From an uncultured Coriobacteriaceae bacterium (GTDB taxonomy: Bacteria > Actinomycetota > Coriobacteriia > Coriobacteriales > Eggerthellaceae): a DNA stretch of 14,130 nucleotides. Below the pieces are notes generated by a model that saw nothing but the letters and a program-made list of their open reading frames with translations, did no database searches and was not told the DNA's origin. A program made the translations under genes and the position numbers. Where the stretch lies: contig CAMORQ010000017.1 of NCBI GenBank assembly GCA_946623915.1, forward strand, positions 1 to 14,130, in the 5' to 3' direction. Of the stretch, positions 1 through 6,205 are shown piece by piece (position 1 is the first letter of the stretch; each line of letters opens with the position of its first letter).

Positions 1-18
1 GTATCAAATAAGTATCAG

Positions 19-93
19 TTTTCATACAAAAGTTGAGAAATGTGAATGATATCCGTCACAAATATCCCTTATTTCCAAACTTTTGTATGAAAA
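19..93. repeat. 16-bp perfect inverted repeat upstream of gatC
   Basis: The left arm TTTTCATACAAAAGTT (19-34) and the right arm AACTTTTGTATGAAAA (78-93) are exact reverse complements. Five further pairs (37-41 with 71-75) lie inside after a two-base mismatch. The enclosed segment carries smaller palindromic pieces: GATAT (48-52) with ATATC (62-66), and TGTGA (41-45) with TCACA (56-60). There is no T-run directly after the right arm, so it is not a standard terminator for an upstream gene. It is AT-rich compared with the surrounding genes. It could be a paired operator for a dimeric regulator, an RNA hairpin, or the ends of a tiny mobile-element remnant. The sequence does not decide between these. 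Confidence 0.7.
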
Positions 94-136
94 TGCGAAT
101 TAACGACACCCGCGAAGGTGGGTTCTGGGGGAACGG

Positions 137-167
137 TTCGCAGCCGCTTGCTATCATCCACTACAAT
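137..167 (+). promoter_or_regulatory. possible promoter of the gat operon
   Basis: A good -10 candidate TACAAT lies at 162-167, 45 bp before the gatC start. The -35 is poor: TTCGCA at 137-142 with a 19-bp spacer is the best I see. Assignment rests mainly on the -10 and on position between the inverted repeat and gatC. Confidence 0.3.
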
Positions 168-211
168 ACAAGCACACGAATATGTAATCGCACGAAGACA
201 AAGGAGTAGGC

Positions 212-490
212 GTGGATCGTGACACACTTCTGAAGCTGGAGCAGTTGAACCAGCTGTCGTTGACCCCTCAAGAACAAGATGAAACGCTGGCGTTCTTTGC
301 CGCGCGTGAAGCGGATTGGGAAGCGCTGGCCGAAATCGACACCGAAAACGTGGAGCGCATGGTGTACGTGCGCCCTATGGTGAATGTTCTGCGCGAAGAC
401 GTTGCCGCGCAACCGTTTTCTCGGGACAAGCTGCTAGCGCAGGCACCAGAATCCATGGACGGGTACTGGCAAGTGCCTCAGGTTCTCTAG
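212..490 (+). CDS. gatC: Asp-tRNA(Asn)/Glu-tRNA(Gln) amidotransferase subunit C
   Basis: GatC is the small subunit that wraps around GatA and GatB and stabilises the tRNA-dependent amidotransferase in the cytosol. The 92-residue product has the family layout: an N-terminal helix with LEQLNQLSLTPQE, a second helix, then the conserved segment containing VRPMVNVLREDV near residues 53-64, and the C-terminal tail ending in DGYWQVPQVL, which matches the usual DGxFxVPxV ending. Length is normal for GatC (about 90-100 aa). The GTG start at 212 is chosen because AAAGGAG (200-206) lies 5 bases upstream. The gene is first in a three-gene operon; its stop is only about 13 bases before the likely gatA start. 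Nothing here looks degenerate, unlike the neighbouring GatA. Identification is secure from the NVLREDV motif plus operon context. Confidence 0.9.
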   Translation: MDRDTLLKLEQLNQLSLTPQEQDETLAFFAAREADWEALAEIDTENVERMVYVRPMVNVLREDVAAQPFSRDKLLAQAPESMDGYWQVPQVL

Positions 491-503
491 GTTGGTGGTT
501 GCT

Positions 504-1811
504 GTGAGTGAAAATACCCTGTTCATTGCTGAAAACCCGAATGGAAAACCAGCGGATGCTTCGCTTGTTGTCGGTTTGGGCGATCTTGTGCTGACGCCCG
601 ACATGCCCACTTCTGCCGGGTCGAAGATGCTAGCTGGATTCAAGAGCTTGTTCCCCGCCCGGGTCGCCGAGCGCCTGCAGGCAGCCGGCCATCACATCGC
701 AGGCAAGGTAAACATTGGCGAGTTCGGCTTCGATTTCCTTGGCGAAACGTCCTGGTTCGGTCCGGTGACCAATGGGTCGGGTAGTTTGACCACTGCCGCC
801 GCCCAACTGCTTGCTGCTACGTCCGTAGATGCCGTGGTGGGGCTGGACGTGAACGGCACTGAGGCCCGTGCAGCGGCGCTGGCCGGTCAGGTGCACGTGA
901 AGCCCACGTATGGCTGCGTGTCTCGGTTCGGTACCGTGGCGATTGCCTGCTCTGGAGAGACCGTCGACATTACCGCTCGGTCGGCAGAAACGGCGCAACG
1001 CATACTGGACGCACTCGCCGGTCACGACGACGCGGACGGCACATCGCTTCCCGAAAGCGAATGCGCGCGGGTCACATCCGACGGGTTCGACCAGGCCGCC
1101 ACAGCAGGCGAAGTTTTCGCCGCCCCCGTTGCGCATGTGAAGGTTGCGCGCGGCCTCGCGGACACCGCAGACGACGACACCAAGCGACTGCTGGATGCGG
1201 CTCTCGATGCTTTGCGTGCGGAAGGCGTTGCCGTGTCGGACACCGCTCCGGCTACCGACGAACTCCTGAAGGTCGCCAGCACCGCCTGGAACATCCTGAT
1301 GTGCGCAGAGCTGTGCAACAACGTGAACCGTTTCGAGGGCATGAAGTACGGCTATCAGGCGGAAAAATGCCAGAGCATCGACGAGCTCTATACTAGGTCC
1401 CGCACTGAAGCCTTCGGCGCGTTAACCAAGACCGCCATCCTGTACGGCTCCGAGGTGCTTGCCGCAGACAACTACGATCGCTGCTACGACAAGGCGCTGC
1501 GCATCCGTCGCCTCGTGTCGGATGCGATTGCAAACGAACTGGCGGGCAGTGCCACGTCGGGCGAAGCCGCTGGCCAAACCGCAATCATACTTCCCGCGTG
1601 CGCCAAGCGCTCGTACAGCTGTGACGACGTGGAGGCAAATCCCTATCTGGTGTTCGACGAGAACCGCTTCACCGCTCCCGCCGCCATAAGCGGTTTGCCT
1701 GCTGTTGTCGCAGGAGGCGTGCAGGTGATTGGCGCGCCGTTTTCAGATGTTGCCTTGCTGCGCTTGGGCGATGTCCTCGCTTCTGCTGTTTCCGCCGGAA
1801 AGGAGGCGTAA
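504..1811 (+). CDS. gatA: degenerate GatA-like amidase subunit lacking the catalytic triad
   Basis: Homology to GatA (glutamine amidase subunit of GatCAB) is clear from SKML (res. 40-43), GKVNIGEFGF, the TSWFGPV segment, VHVKPTYGCVSRFGTVA, NRFEGMKYGYQ and ELYTRSRTEAFG. The enzyme-defining parts are missing. The usual start of about 50 residues is absent and the catalytic-lysine stretch (GIPxxIKDN) is replaced by a shorter segment around GLGDLVLTPD (about res. 24-33). The glycine/serine loop GGSSGGS is NGSGSLTT (90-97). The nucleophile loop GSDTGGSIRQPAA is GLDVNGTEARAAA (113-125). The family's KRRIxLG-like segment is KTAILYG (309-315). Length is 435 aa against about 485 normally. The frame is open and codon use is normal, so this is not a simple pseudogene. 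The start is uncertain: TTG 492 and GTG 495 are alternatives, none has a strong Shine-Dalgarno. It probably still forms a complex with GatB/GatC but should not hydrolyse glutamine. Confidence 0.85.
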   Translation: MSENTLFIAENPNGKPADASLVVGLGDLVLTPDMPTSAGSKMLAGFKSLFPARVAERLQAAGHHIAGKVNIGEFGFDFLGETSWFGPVTNGSGSLTTAAAQLLAATSVDAVVGLDVNGTEARAAALAGQVHVKPTYGCVSRFGTVAIACSGETVDITARSAETAQRILDALAGHDDADGTSLPESECARVTSDGFDQAATAGEVFAAPVAHVKVARGLADTADDDTKRLLDAALDALRAEGVAVSDTAPATDELLKVASTAWNILMCAELCNNVNRFEGMKYGYQAEKCQSIDELYTRSRTEAFGALTKTAILYGSEVLAADNYDRCYDKALRIRRLVSDAIANELAGSATSGEAAGQTAIILPACAKRSYSCDDVEANPYLVFDENRFTAPAAISGLPAVVAGGVQVIGAPFSDVALLRLGDVLASAVSAGKEA

Positions 1812-1814
1812 CGC

Positions 1815-3275
1815 ATGACTGCTTACGAAACCGTTATCGGCCTTGAGGTCCACGTGGAGCTGGCCACCAAGTCCAAGATCTTCTGTTCCTGCGAAAACGG
1901 CAGCGACGCCGAACCCAATACGCACGTGTGCCCCGCCTGCTGCGGTATGCCCGGCATGCTGCCTGTAGCGAACCGTCAGGTCGTAAACCTGGGAATGACC
2001 GCGGGCATGATGCTGAACTGCGACATCAACCGCACGACCACCTTCGACAAGAAGAGCTACTACTACCCCGATCTGCCAGCATCCTACCAGACCACCCAAT
2101 GGTTCGCGCCCGTCGCCGTGAACGGCTGTGTGACCATCGACACGCCAAACGGCCCCAAGGACATCCGCATCAAGCAGATTCACATGGAAGAGGACGCGGG
2201 CAAGCTGGTTCACGACAACCTCACCTTCACCACGCTCGTGGACTTCAACCGCACGAGCGTGCCTTTGATCGAGATCGTCAGTCAGCCGGATTTGCGCAAC
2301 GCCGACGAAGTGGAAGCGTATTTGGAGCGCCTGCGGACTTTGCTGCGATTCGCGAAGGTATCGAGTGCCCGCATGGAGAAGGGCACGATGCGCGCCGACG
2401 TGAACCTGTCGGTGCGACCGGCGGGAAGCGACGAGCTGGGCGTTCGCACGGAAATGAAGAACATGGCCTCCATCGCGGCCATCAGGCGGGCCATCGAATA
2501 CGAAACGGCGCGCCATATAGATGCCATCGAAAACGGCACCGAAGAGCTGGTGCAGGAAACACGCGGATGGAACGACGACGCCGGACAATCGTTTTCCATG
2601 CGAACCAAAGAAACCGCTGGCGACTACCGGTACTTCCCCGATCCCAACATTATGCCCGTGGTCATCGACGACGAGTGGTACGACCGCATCCGTGCGAGCT
2701 TGCCGGAGCTGCCTGAAGCGAAGCGGGAGCGCTACATGACCGAAGTCGGTTTGTCCGACTACGATGCTGACATGCTTGTGCAAAGCCGTGCGTTCTGCGA
2801 TTGCTTCGAAGGTGCCGTGGAGGCCGGGGCTGCGCCCAAAGACGCGGCGAATTGGATTATCACCAACTGCGCAGGCGTTCTGAACAAGCGCGGCATGACG
2901 TCCGATGAATTGCCCGTACCGGGTAATGCGCTCGGTCAGCTTATTGCCTTGGTGAACGATGGCAAGCTAAGCAGCGCCAATGGCAAACGGTTGCTGGAAA
3001 CCCTGTTCGATCTGAGCGAGACAGAAGAAGGCATCCCCGATGACGTAGCTGCCTTGGCCGATGCGGAAGGGCTGCTGAACTCGTCGGATACGGGCGCGCT
3101 GGAGGCGGTGGTGGCTGCTGTTATCGCTGCCGATCCCGAGACTGCGCAGGCGTACCGCGATGGCCGCGAGAAAGCGTTAAACCCGCTGTTCGGCGCCTGT
3201 ATGAAGGAACTGAAAGGCAAGTGCGACACTCAGGTCCTTCGCGAGCTCCTGATCTCTGAACTGATGAAATCGTAG
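1815..3275 (+). CDS. gatB: Asp-tRNA(Asn)/Glu-tRNA(Gln) amidotransferase subunit B
   Basis: GatB binds the misacylated tRNA, activates the Glu/Asp side chain with ATP and transfers ammonia to it. The 486-aa product has normal length and conserved blocks in order: ETVIGLEVHVEL (res. 5-16, with the metal-binding Glu), a four-cysteine site C24-x-C26 and C39-x2-C42 (zinc-type, as in many bacterial GatB), a KKSYYYPDLP block, HMEEDAGK, LIEIVSQPD, a kinase-like core through MRTKETAGDYRYFPDPN, and a C-terminal YqeY-like helical tail (GREKALNPLFG to ELLISELMK) that contacts tRNA. AAAGGAGG at 1799-1806, inside the end of gatA, gives an ideal 8-base spacing to the ATG. Nothing essential looks missing, so the activating/transferring half of the complex is conserved although the partner GatA is not. 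Confidence 0.95.
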   Translation: MTAYETVIGLEVHVELATKSKIFCSCENGSDAEPNTHVCPACCGMPGMLPVANRQVVNLGMTAGMMLNCDINRTTTFDKKSYYYPDLPASYQTTQWFAPVAVNGCVTIDTPNGPKDIRIKQIHMEEDAGKLVHDNLTFTTLVDFNRTSVPLIEIVSQPDLRNADEVEAYLERLRTLLRFAKVSSARMEKGTMRADVNLSVRPAGSDELGVRTEMKNMASIAAIRRAIEYETARHIDAIENGTEELVQETRGWNDDAGQSFSMRTKETAGDYRYFPDPNIMPVVIDDEWYDRIRASLPELPEAKRERYMTEVGLSDYDADMLVQSRAFCDCFEGAVEAGAAPKDAANWIITNCAGVLNKRGMTSDELPVPGNALGQLIALVNDGKLSSANGKRLLETLFDLSETEEGIPDDVAALADAEGLLNSSDTGALEAVVAAVIAADPETAQAYRDGREKALNPLFGACMKELKGKCDTQVLRELLISELMKS

Positions 3276-3303
3276 CTGGTACACGAGGGCGACTTGTTTA
3301 CGT

Positions 3304-3334
3304 GGGGCGCATGAGGCGCCCCGTTCTCGTTTTG
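3304..3334 (+). terminator. rho-independent terminator after gatB
   Basis: GGGGCGC (3304-3310) pairs perfectly with GCGCCCC (3316-3322) around the loop ATGAG, and the stem is followed by GTTCTCGTTTT. It lies 28 bases after the gatB stop, the expected place for the end of the gatCAB transcript. Confidence 0.75.
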
Positions 3335-3378
3335 CAAAAGGACGCCCCGGAGGCGATGCCTGCCGGGGCGTCCTTTTG
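3335..3378. terminator. perfect 16-bp hairpin, probably a bidirectional terminator
   Basis: CAAAAGGACGCCCCGG (3335-3350) and CCGGGGCGTCCTTTTG (3363-3378) are exact reverse complements, with a small inner hairpin AGGC-GAT-GCCT (3351-3361) in the loop. The arms are flanked by A and T runs, so an RNA from either strand ends in a U-rich stem. It sits between gatB (+) and the Cna-B fragment (-), which converge here. Confidence 0.8.
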
Positions 3379-3401
3379 AAGGCGGGCGTATGCCGCGGCG
3401 T

Positions 3402-4100
3402 TTAGCGTTGCTTGGCGCGCGAGCGGCCGTATGCGTCGAAGGCCAGGGCGGACGCGGCCAGCGCCATCAGCGCGCCGGGGGCGACCGGATCGCCCGTGCG
3501 CGCCGTGGTGGCGGAGGTGGTGCGCGCCGCCGTCGTGGCCGACGTCCTGGCGGCGGTCGTCGTTCTAGCCGACGACGCGGCCCTGCTGGCGCTGCTCGCC
3601 GACGATCGGCTCGACGTCGGCCTGCTTGCCGACGACCCGCCGGCTGAAGAGCTGCTGCTCTGGGACGCGCTGCTGTCCTCTGACGCGCCGCGGTTGGCGC
3701 TGTCGTCGCCTCCCGTGCTGTCGCCGTCGCCCAAGGCGTCGTCCTGCGCGGGCGTGCCGTCGCTGTTACTGGAGGAGGAGCTGTCGCTGCTGGAAGAGTC
3801 GTCCTGGGCGGGCGTGTCGTCCTGGGCGGGTGCGGGCTCGTGGGTGTTCGTGACGGTGAATCCCTCGGCCGCCGTGCCGTCGACGGCCGGGGTGTAGCCC
3901 TCGACCGCGCCCTCCTCCACCGTGTACGCGATCTTCTTGCCGGCGGCGTAGGCGGGCAGGTCCGCGAAGGTGTGCTTCCATTCGCCGGCCTCGTTCAGGG
4001 TTGCGCTGTCCACCTTCTTGCCGTCGGCCAGCAGGTTCACGGTCACGGATTCGGGGCGCTTGCCGTCCTGGTTGTTTGCGTCGTCCCAAATCTTGGCCAC
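3402..4100 (-). pseudogene. 5'-truncated Cna-B (SpaA-type) surface protein, C-terminal part
   Basis: The first 90 or so residues form one Cna-B type stalk domain: AKIWDDANNQDGKRPESVTV at the start, DLPAY in the middle and EGFTVTNTH at the end, which are hallmark positions, including the Lys and Asn expected to form the isopeptide bond. Then come PAQDD repeats (three copies), a long Ser/Asp-rich linker, a Ser/Ala/Arg/Thr-rich stretch, and a C-terminal TGD + hydrophobic segment (about 20 residues) + Arg/Lys-rich tail. That resembles a sortase signal, but TARTGDP replaces LPxTG. There is no signal peptide and no ribosome binding site at the GTG at 4100. The frame stays open to 4220 but upstream residues do not look like Cna-B, so the 5' part is probably lost. 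It converges on gatB. Confidence 0.7.
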
Positions 4101-4115
4101 CTCGAAGACGCGCGC

Positions 4116-4172
4116 GATTTCAACACGGGCGTTGCCGCATATGTGACCAAGCAGGGCTCCTGGGCTCGCTAA
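4116..4172 (+). other. possible 3'-end remnant of a lost + strand gene
   Basis: Read on the + strand this stretch encodes DFNTGVAAYVTKQGSWAR followed by TAA, with GC-rich third positions typical of the local genes. The same frame upstream overlaps the Cna-B gene antisense, so a junction near 4110 is suggested. I do not recognise the family. It may equally be chance; it is noted because both neighbouring genes are truncated at this end or nearby. Confidence 0.2.
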
Positions 4173-4250
4173 GCGAACGACTCCGTCCTCACTGACGCGC
4201 GTCCTCGCTGGGGCACCCGGTCAAGCGTTCGATCAATCACGCTATCAACC

Positions 4251-4730
4251 ATGCGCTACATTCTAGACAAGCGTTTCAAGCTGCGCGGTTGGGATAGGCT
4301 GCCGAATGCGGTCGTCGACCGCAAAGGGGCCAGCGCGCACTTCGTCGACGTGCGCACGATGGAGGCCCTGCGCTTGCGCGATGGCAAGGTGGACTTCAGC
4401 CTTCCGCTCGTGCCGGAAGAACTGCGCGAAACTGCGCGGCGTCTTGCCGACCAGGGCGTCGTGCACGAGGCGCGCCAGGGCGAGGTGGTTGCCGACAATC
4501 AGCGTTACCGGCTTTATCCCAACCGCTACATGAAGTCGGTGCATTGGTCGGTAACGGGGAAGTGCAACTGTCGATGCCGTCATTGCTACATGTCCGCTCC
4601 CGATGCGAAGTATGGCGAAATCAGCCACGACGAAGCGATGAGCATCGTTGCGGAGATGGGTGCTTGCGGCGCCCTTTCTTGTTCGCTGACCGGTGGCGAA
4701 GCACTTGTCCGCGACGACTTCTGGGAATGA
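4251..4730 (+). pseudogene. 3'-truncated radical-SAM peptide maturase with N-terminal PqqD/RRE-like region
   Basis: Residues 1 to about 85 (MRYILDKRFKLRGWDRLPNA, then an ALRLRDGKVDFS...EELRETARRLADQGVV segment) look like a PqqD-like leader-binding winged helix. The radical-SAM core begins at SVHWSVTGKCNCRCRHCYMS; the [4Fe-4S]-binding CxxxCxxC is C-NCR-C-RH-C. It continues through a helix to SLTGGEALVRDDFW, where GGE is the usual SAM-binding motif, and then meets TGA at 4728-4730. Family members are normally 350-450 aa with a SPASM-type C-terminal region; only 159 aa remain. The following sequence in all three frames does not resume a radical-SAM fold, so this is a truncation rather than one frameshift. 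No Shine-Dalgarno precedes the ATG. It lies on the same strand as the Nif11-type precursor 2.9 kb downstream, its most plausible class of substrate. Confidence 0.75.
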
Positions 4731-5001
4731 CGTGCTTGCGCCGGATGAAGCGACGTGCGCCCTGTTTCGCGATGGCTGGATTGCGCGCATCCAGGAACGG
4801 ATTGCACGACTCCGTCCAACGGCCGTGTGCCAGGAGCGTGAACTGCTGCGCCGTGCAGGTCGCGAGAACGAGATGCCCTAGTGGTAGGTCGTCGCTTCTG
4901 CGGACGATAAGATCTTCGGAGACGACGTCTTGATCGACGCCCGGCATGTCGTGCGGAGCGCGCGCCGCAGCGGGCAATCGCGCCTACAGCAGCGAGTCGC
5001 T
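4731..5001. other. 271-bp stretch with no recognisable gene
   Basis: Between the broken radical-SAM gene and the end of the carboxypeptidase gene I find no gene I can name. The + frame from about 4731 to 4881 has coding-like third positions and encodes a segment with ALFRDGWIARIQERIARL and ERELLRRAGRENEMP before a stop, which may be a remnant of a decayed regulator-like gene. This is weak. No clear terminator for the carboxypeptidase gene is visible here. Confidence 0.3.
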
Positions 5002-6141
5002 CTAGTACCCCATGGTCACCAGTTGCCATCCGCCATCGTCGGTGCGGGCAAGCCACCACTGGTAGTCGGTGTACTCGCGGTCGAGGTCCCACGTGGTTGG
5101 TCCGTCCTCTTCCACGGGCGAATGGAAGTCGGTCAGGAATTCGGCGACATGCGTGTAGCCGGCGCCCTCGTCGTGGCTGTTCATCCACTCGAGGTTCTCG
5201 GGCGTGTTGCATTCGTCGCCGGCATAGCGCAGGCTGTGCAGTTCGCATCCCTTCATTGAGGCGAACTGACACTTCACCTGGATAGCTGCTTCCTGAAGCT
5301 CTTCGAGGGTGTAGAGCTTCGATTCGCCGAAATCATACGAGACCTCCGGCAGCACGGCGCCTGCAAGGTACTCTTCGAACGTGATGCCCTTCTCTGTATT
5401 TTCCTTGGCGATGGCAGGGTCGTCTATGTAGCGGATGTGCCAGGGCTCGTAGCCGTAGCCCGTGATGTGTTCGCAGCCGTCCAGGTAGCGCAGGATGAAC
5501 CCATGGTCGGCGAGTTTCGCGTGAATCTTCGCCCAGATTTCGGGATACTGCATCATGTCTTCGTTTTCGACGATGTCTTTGCCGTCGACGATCAGGTACA
5601 GGTCGAGCGCAAGCCCGGTGTGGTGTTCGGAGTAGCCAGGGGTGGCGACGGTTTTCTTTGCGTAGTCGGCGCCGTATTCTTTTGTGAAGTCGTCCATGAT
5701 GCGCTGCTGGTCGGCCACGCTGCGACGCGCCGAATCCAGGTCGACGTAGACGCCTTCTTTCTCCAGGTCGGTCTTCAGTTCAAGGTATGCGTCGTATGCT
5801 TTCGTTTCAACTTCCACGTCGTCGCCAACGGTGTTGGTGAAGTGCACCGTCTCGAGTGCATCCTCCCAGCCGTCGGGCAGAGGATGCAGCTTGTTGACGA
5901 GGGCCAGGTAGTCGATTCCCTCCGCTTGCGCGGAAGCCGATTGCGCGGTTGATGACGGTGCCTCCGTCGAGCTTGTCGGCGAGGACGCTTGCGCGCTGCT
6001 TGCCGCCTGGGAAGCCTGCGCGTCCGACGCGCCTGCTGCCGAAGACGATGCGTTGGGGCTGGCGGCTGGGCTGCATCCGACGATGGCCGCTGCAATGGCA
6101 AGTGCAGCAACGGTCGTTATTAGAGCTTTCGTGTGCTTCAT
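5002..6141 (-). CDS. VanY-type (M15) D-alanyl-D-alanine carboxypeptidase lipoprotein
   Basis: This is an exported zinc peptidase that trims the terminal D-Ala from peptidoglycan stem peptides. A signal peptide ends in the lipobox IVGC, followed by about 50 residues of Ala/Ser/Gln linker. The M15 core runs from about residue 78 to 250: SEHHTGLALD (zinc ligands His and Asp, SxHxxGxAxD motif) and YEPWHIRYI (catalytic Glu and third zinc His). After residue 265 comes an additional domain (LYTLEELQEAA, then GCELHSLRYAGDE, then WWLARTDDGGWQLVTMGY) of a type I recall from other gut-bacterial lipoproteins, function unknown. GGAGG in the leader is 8 bases before the second ATG (6141) and 5 before the first (6144), so the second is preferred. 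It is probably the last gene of a three-gene - strand unit. No resistance genes (vanH, vanA, vanX) accompany it, so a housekeeping wall role is more likely than vancomycin resistance. Confidence 0.88.
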   Translation of the reverse strand: MKHTKALITTVAALAIAAAIVGCSPAASPNASSSAAGASDAQASQAASSAQASSPTSSTEAPSSTAQSASAQAEGIDYLALVNKLHPLPDGWEDALETVHFTNTVGDDVEVETKAYDAYLELKTDLEKEGVYVDLDSARRSVADQQRIMDDFTKEYGADYAKKTVATPGYSEHHTGLALDLYLIVDGKDIVENEDMMQYPEIWAKIHAKLADHGFILRYLDGCEHITGYGYEPWHIRYIDDPAIAKENTEKGITFEEYLAGAVLPEVSYDFGESKLYTLEELQEAAIQVKCQFASMKGCELHSLRYAGDECNTPENLEWMNSHDEGAGYTHVAEFLTDFHSPVEEDGPTTWDLDREYTDYQWWLARTDDGGWQLVTMGY

Positions 6142-6205
6142 CATCTAGTCCTCCGGTGTACAACCAAAACGCGTTCGGTCGTGCGAATTATGTCGCATCA
6201 ATCTC

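Noticed and set aside
41..60. CRP/FNR-like site TGTGA...TCACA
   Set aside because: The half-sites are separated by 10 bases instead of the 6 of a CRP site, and they sit inside a larger inverted repeat.
1743..2783. 346-aa open frame on the - strand
   Set aside because: Antisense shadow of gatB; residue content is His/Val/Arg-rich as expected of a shadow, and no ribosome binding site was seen.
4693..4881. Frameshifted continuation of the radical-SAM gene
   Set aside because: None of the three + frames after 4730 shows radical-SAM barrel or SPASM features such as further cysteine motifs; the region looks unrelated.
5002..6141. Vancomycin-resistance vanY
   Set aside because: No vanR/S, vanH, vanA/B or vanX in the window; the M15 core alone does not indicate resistance.
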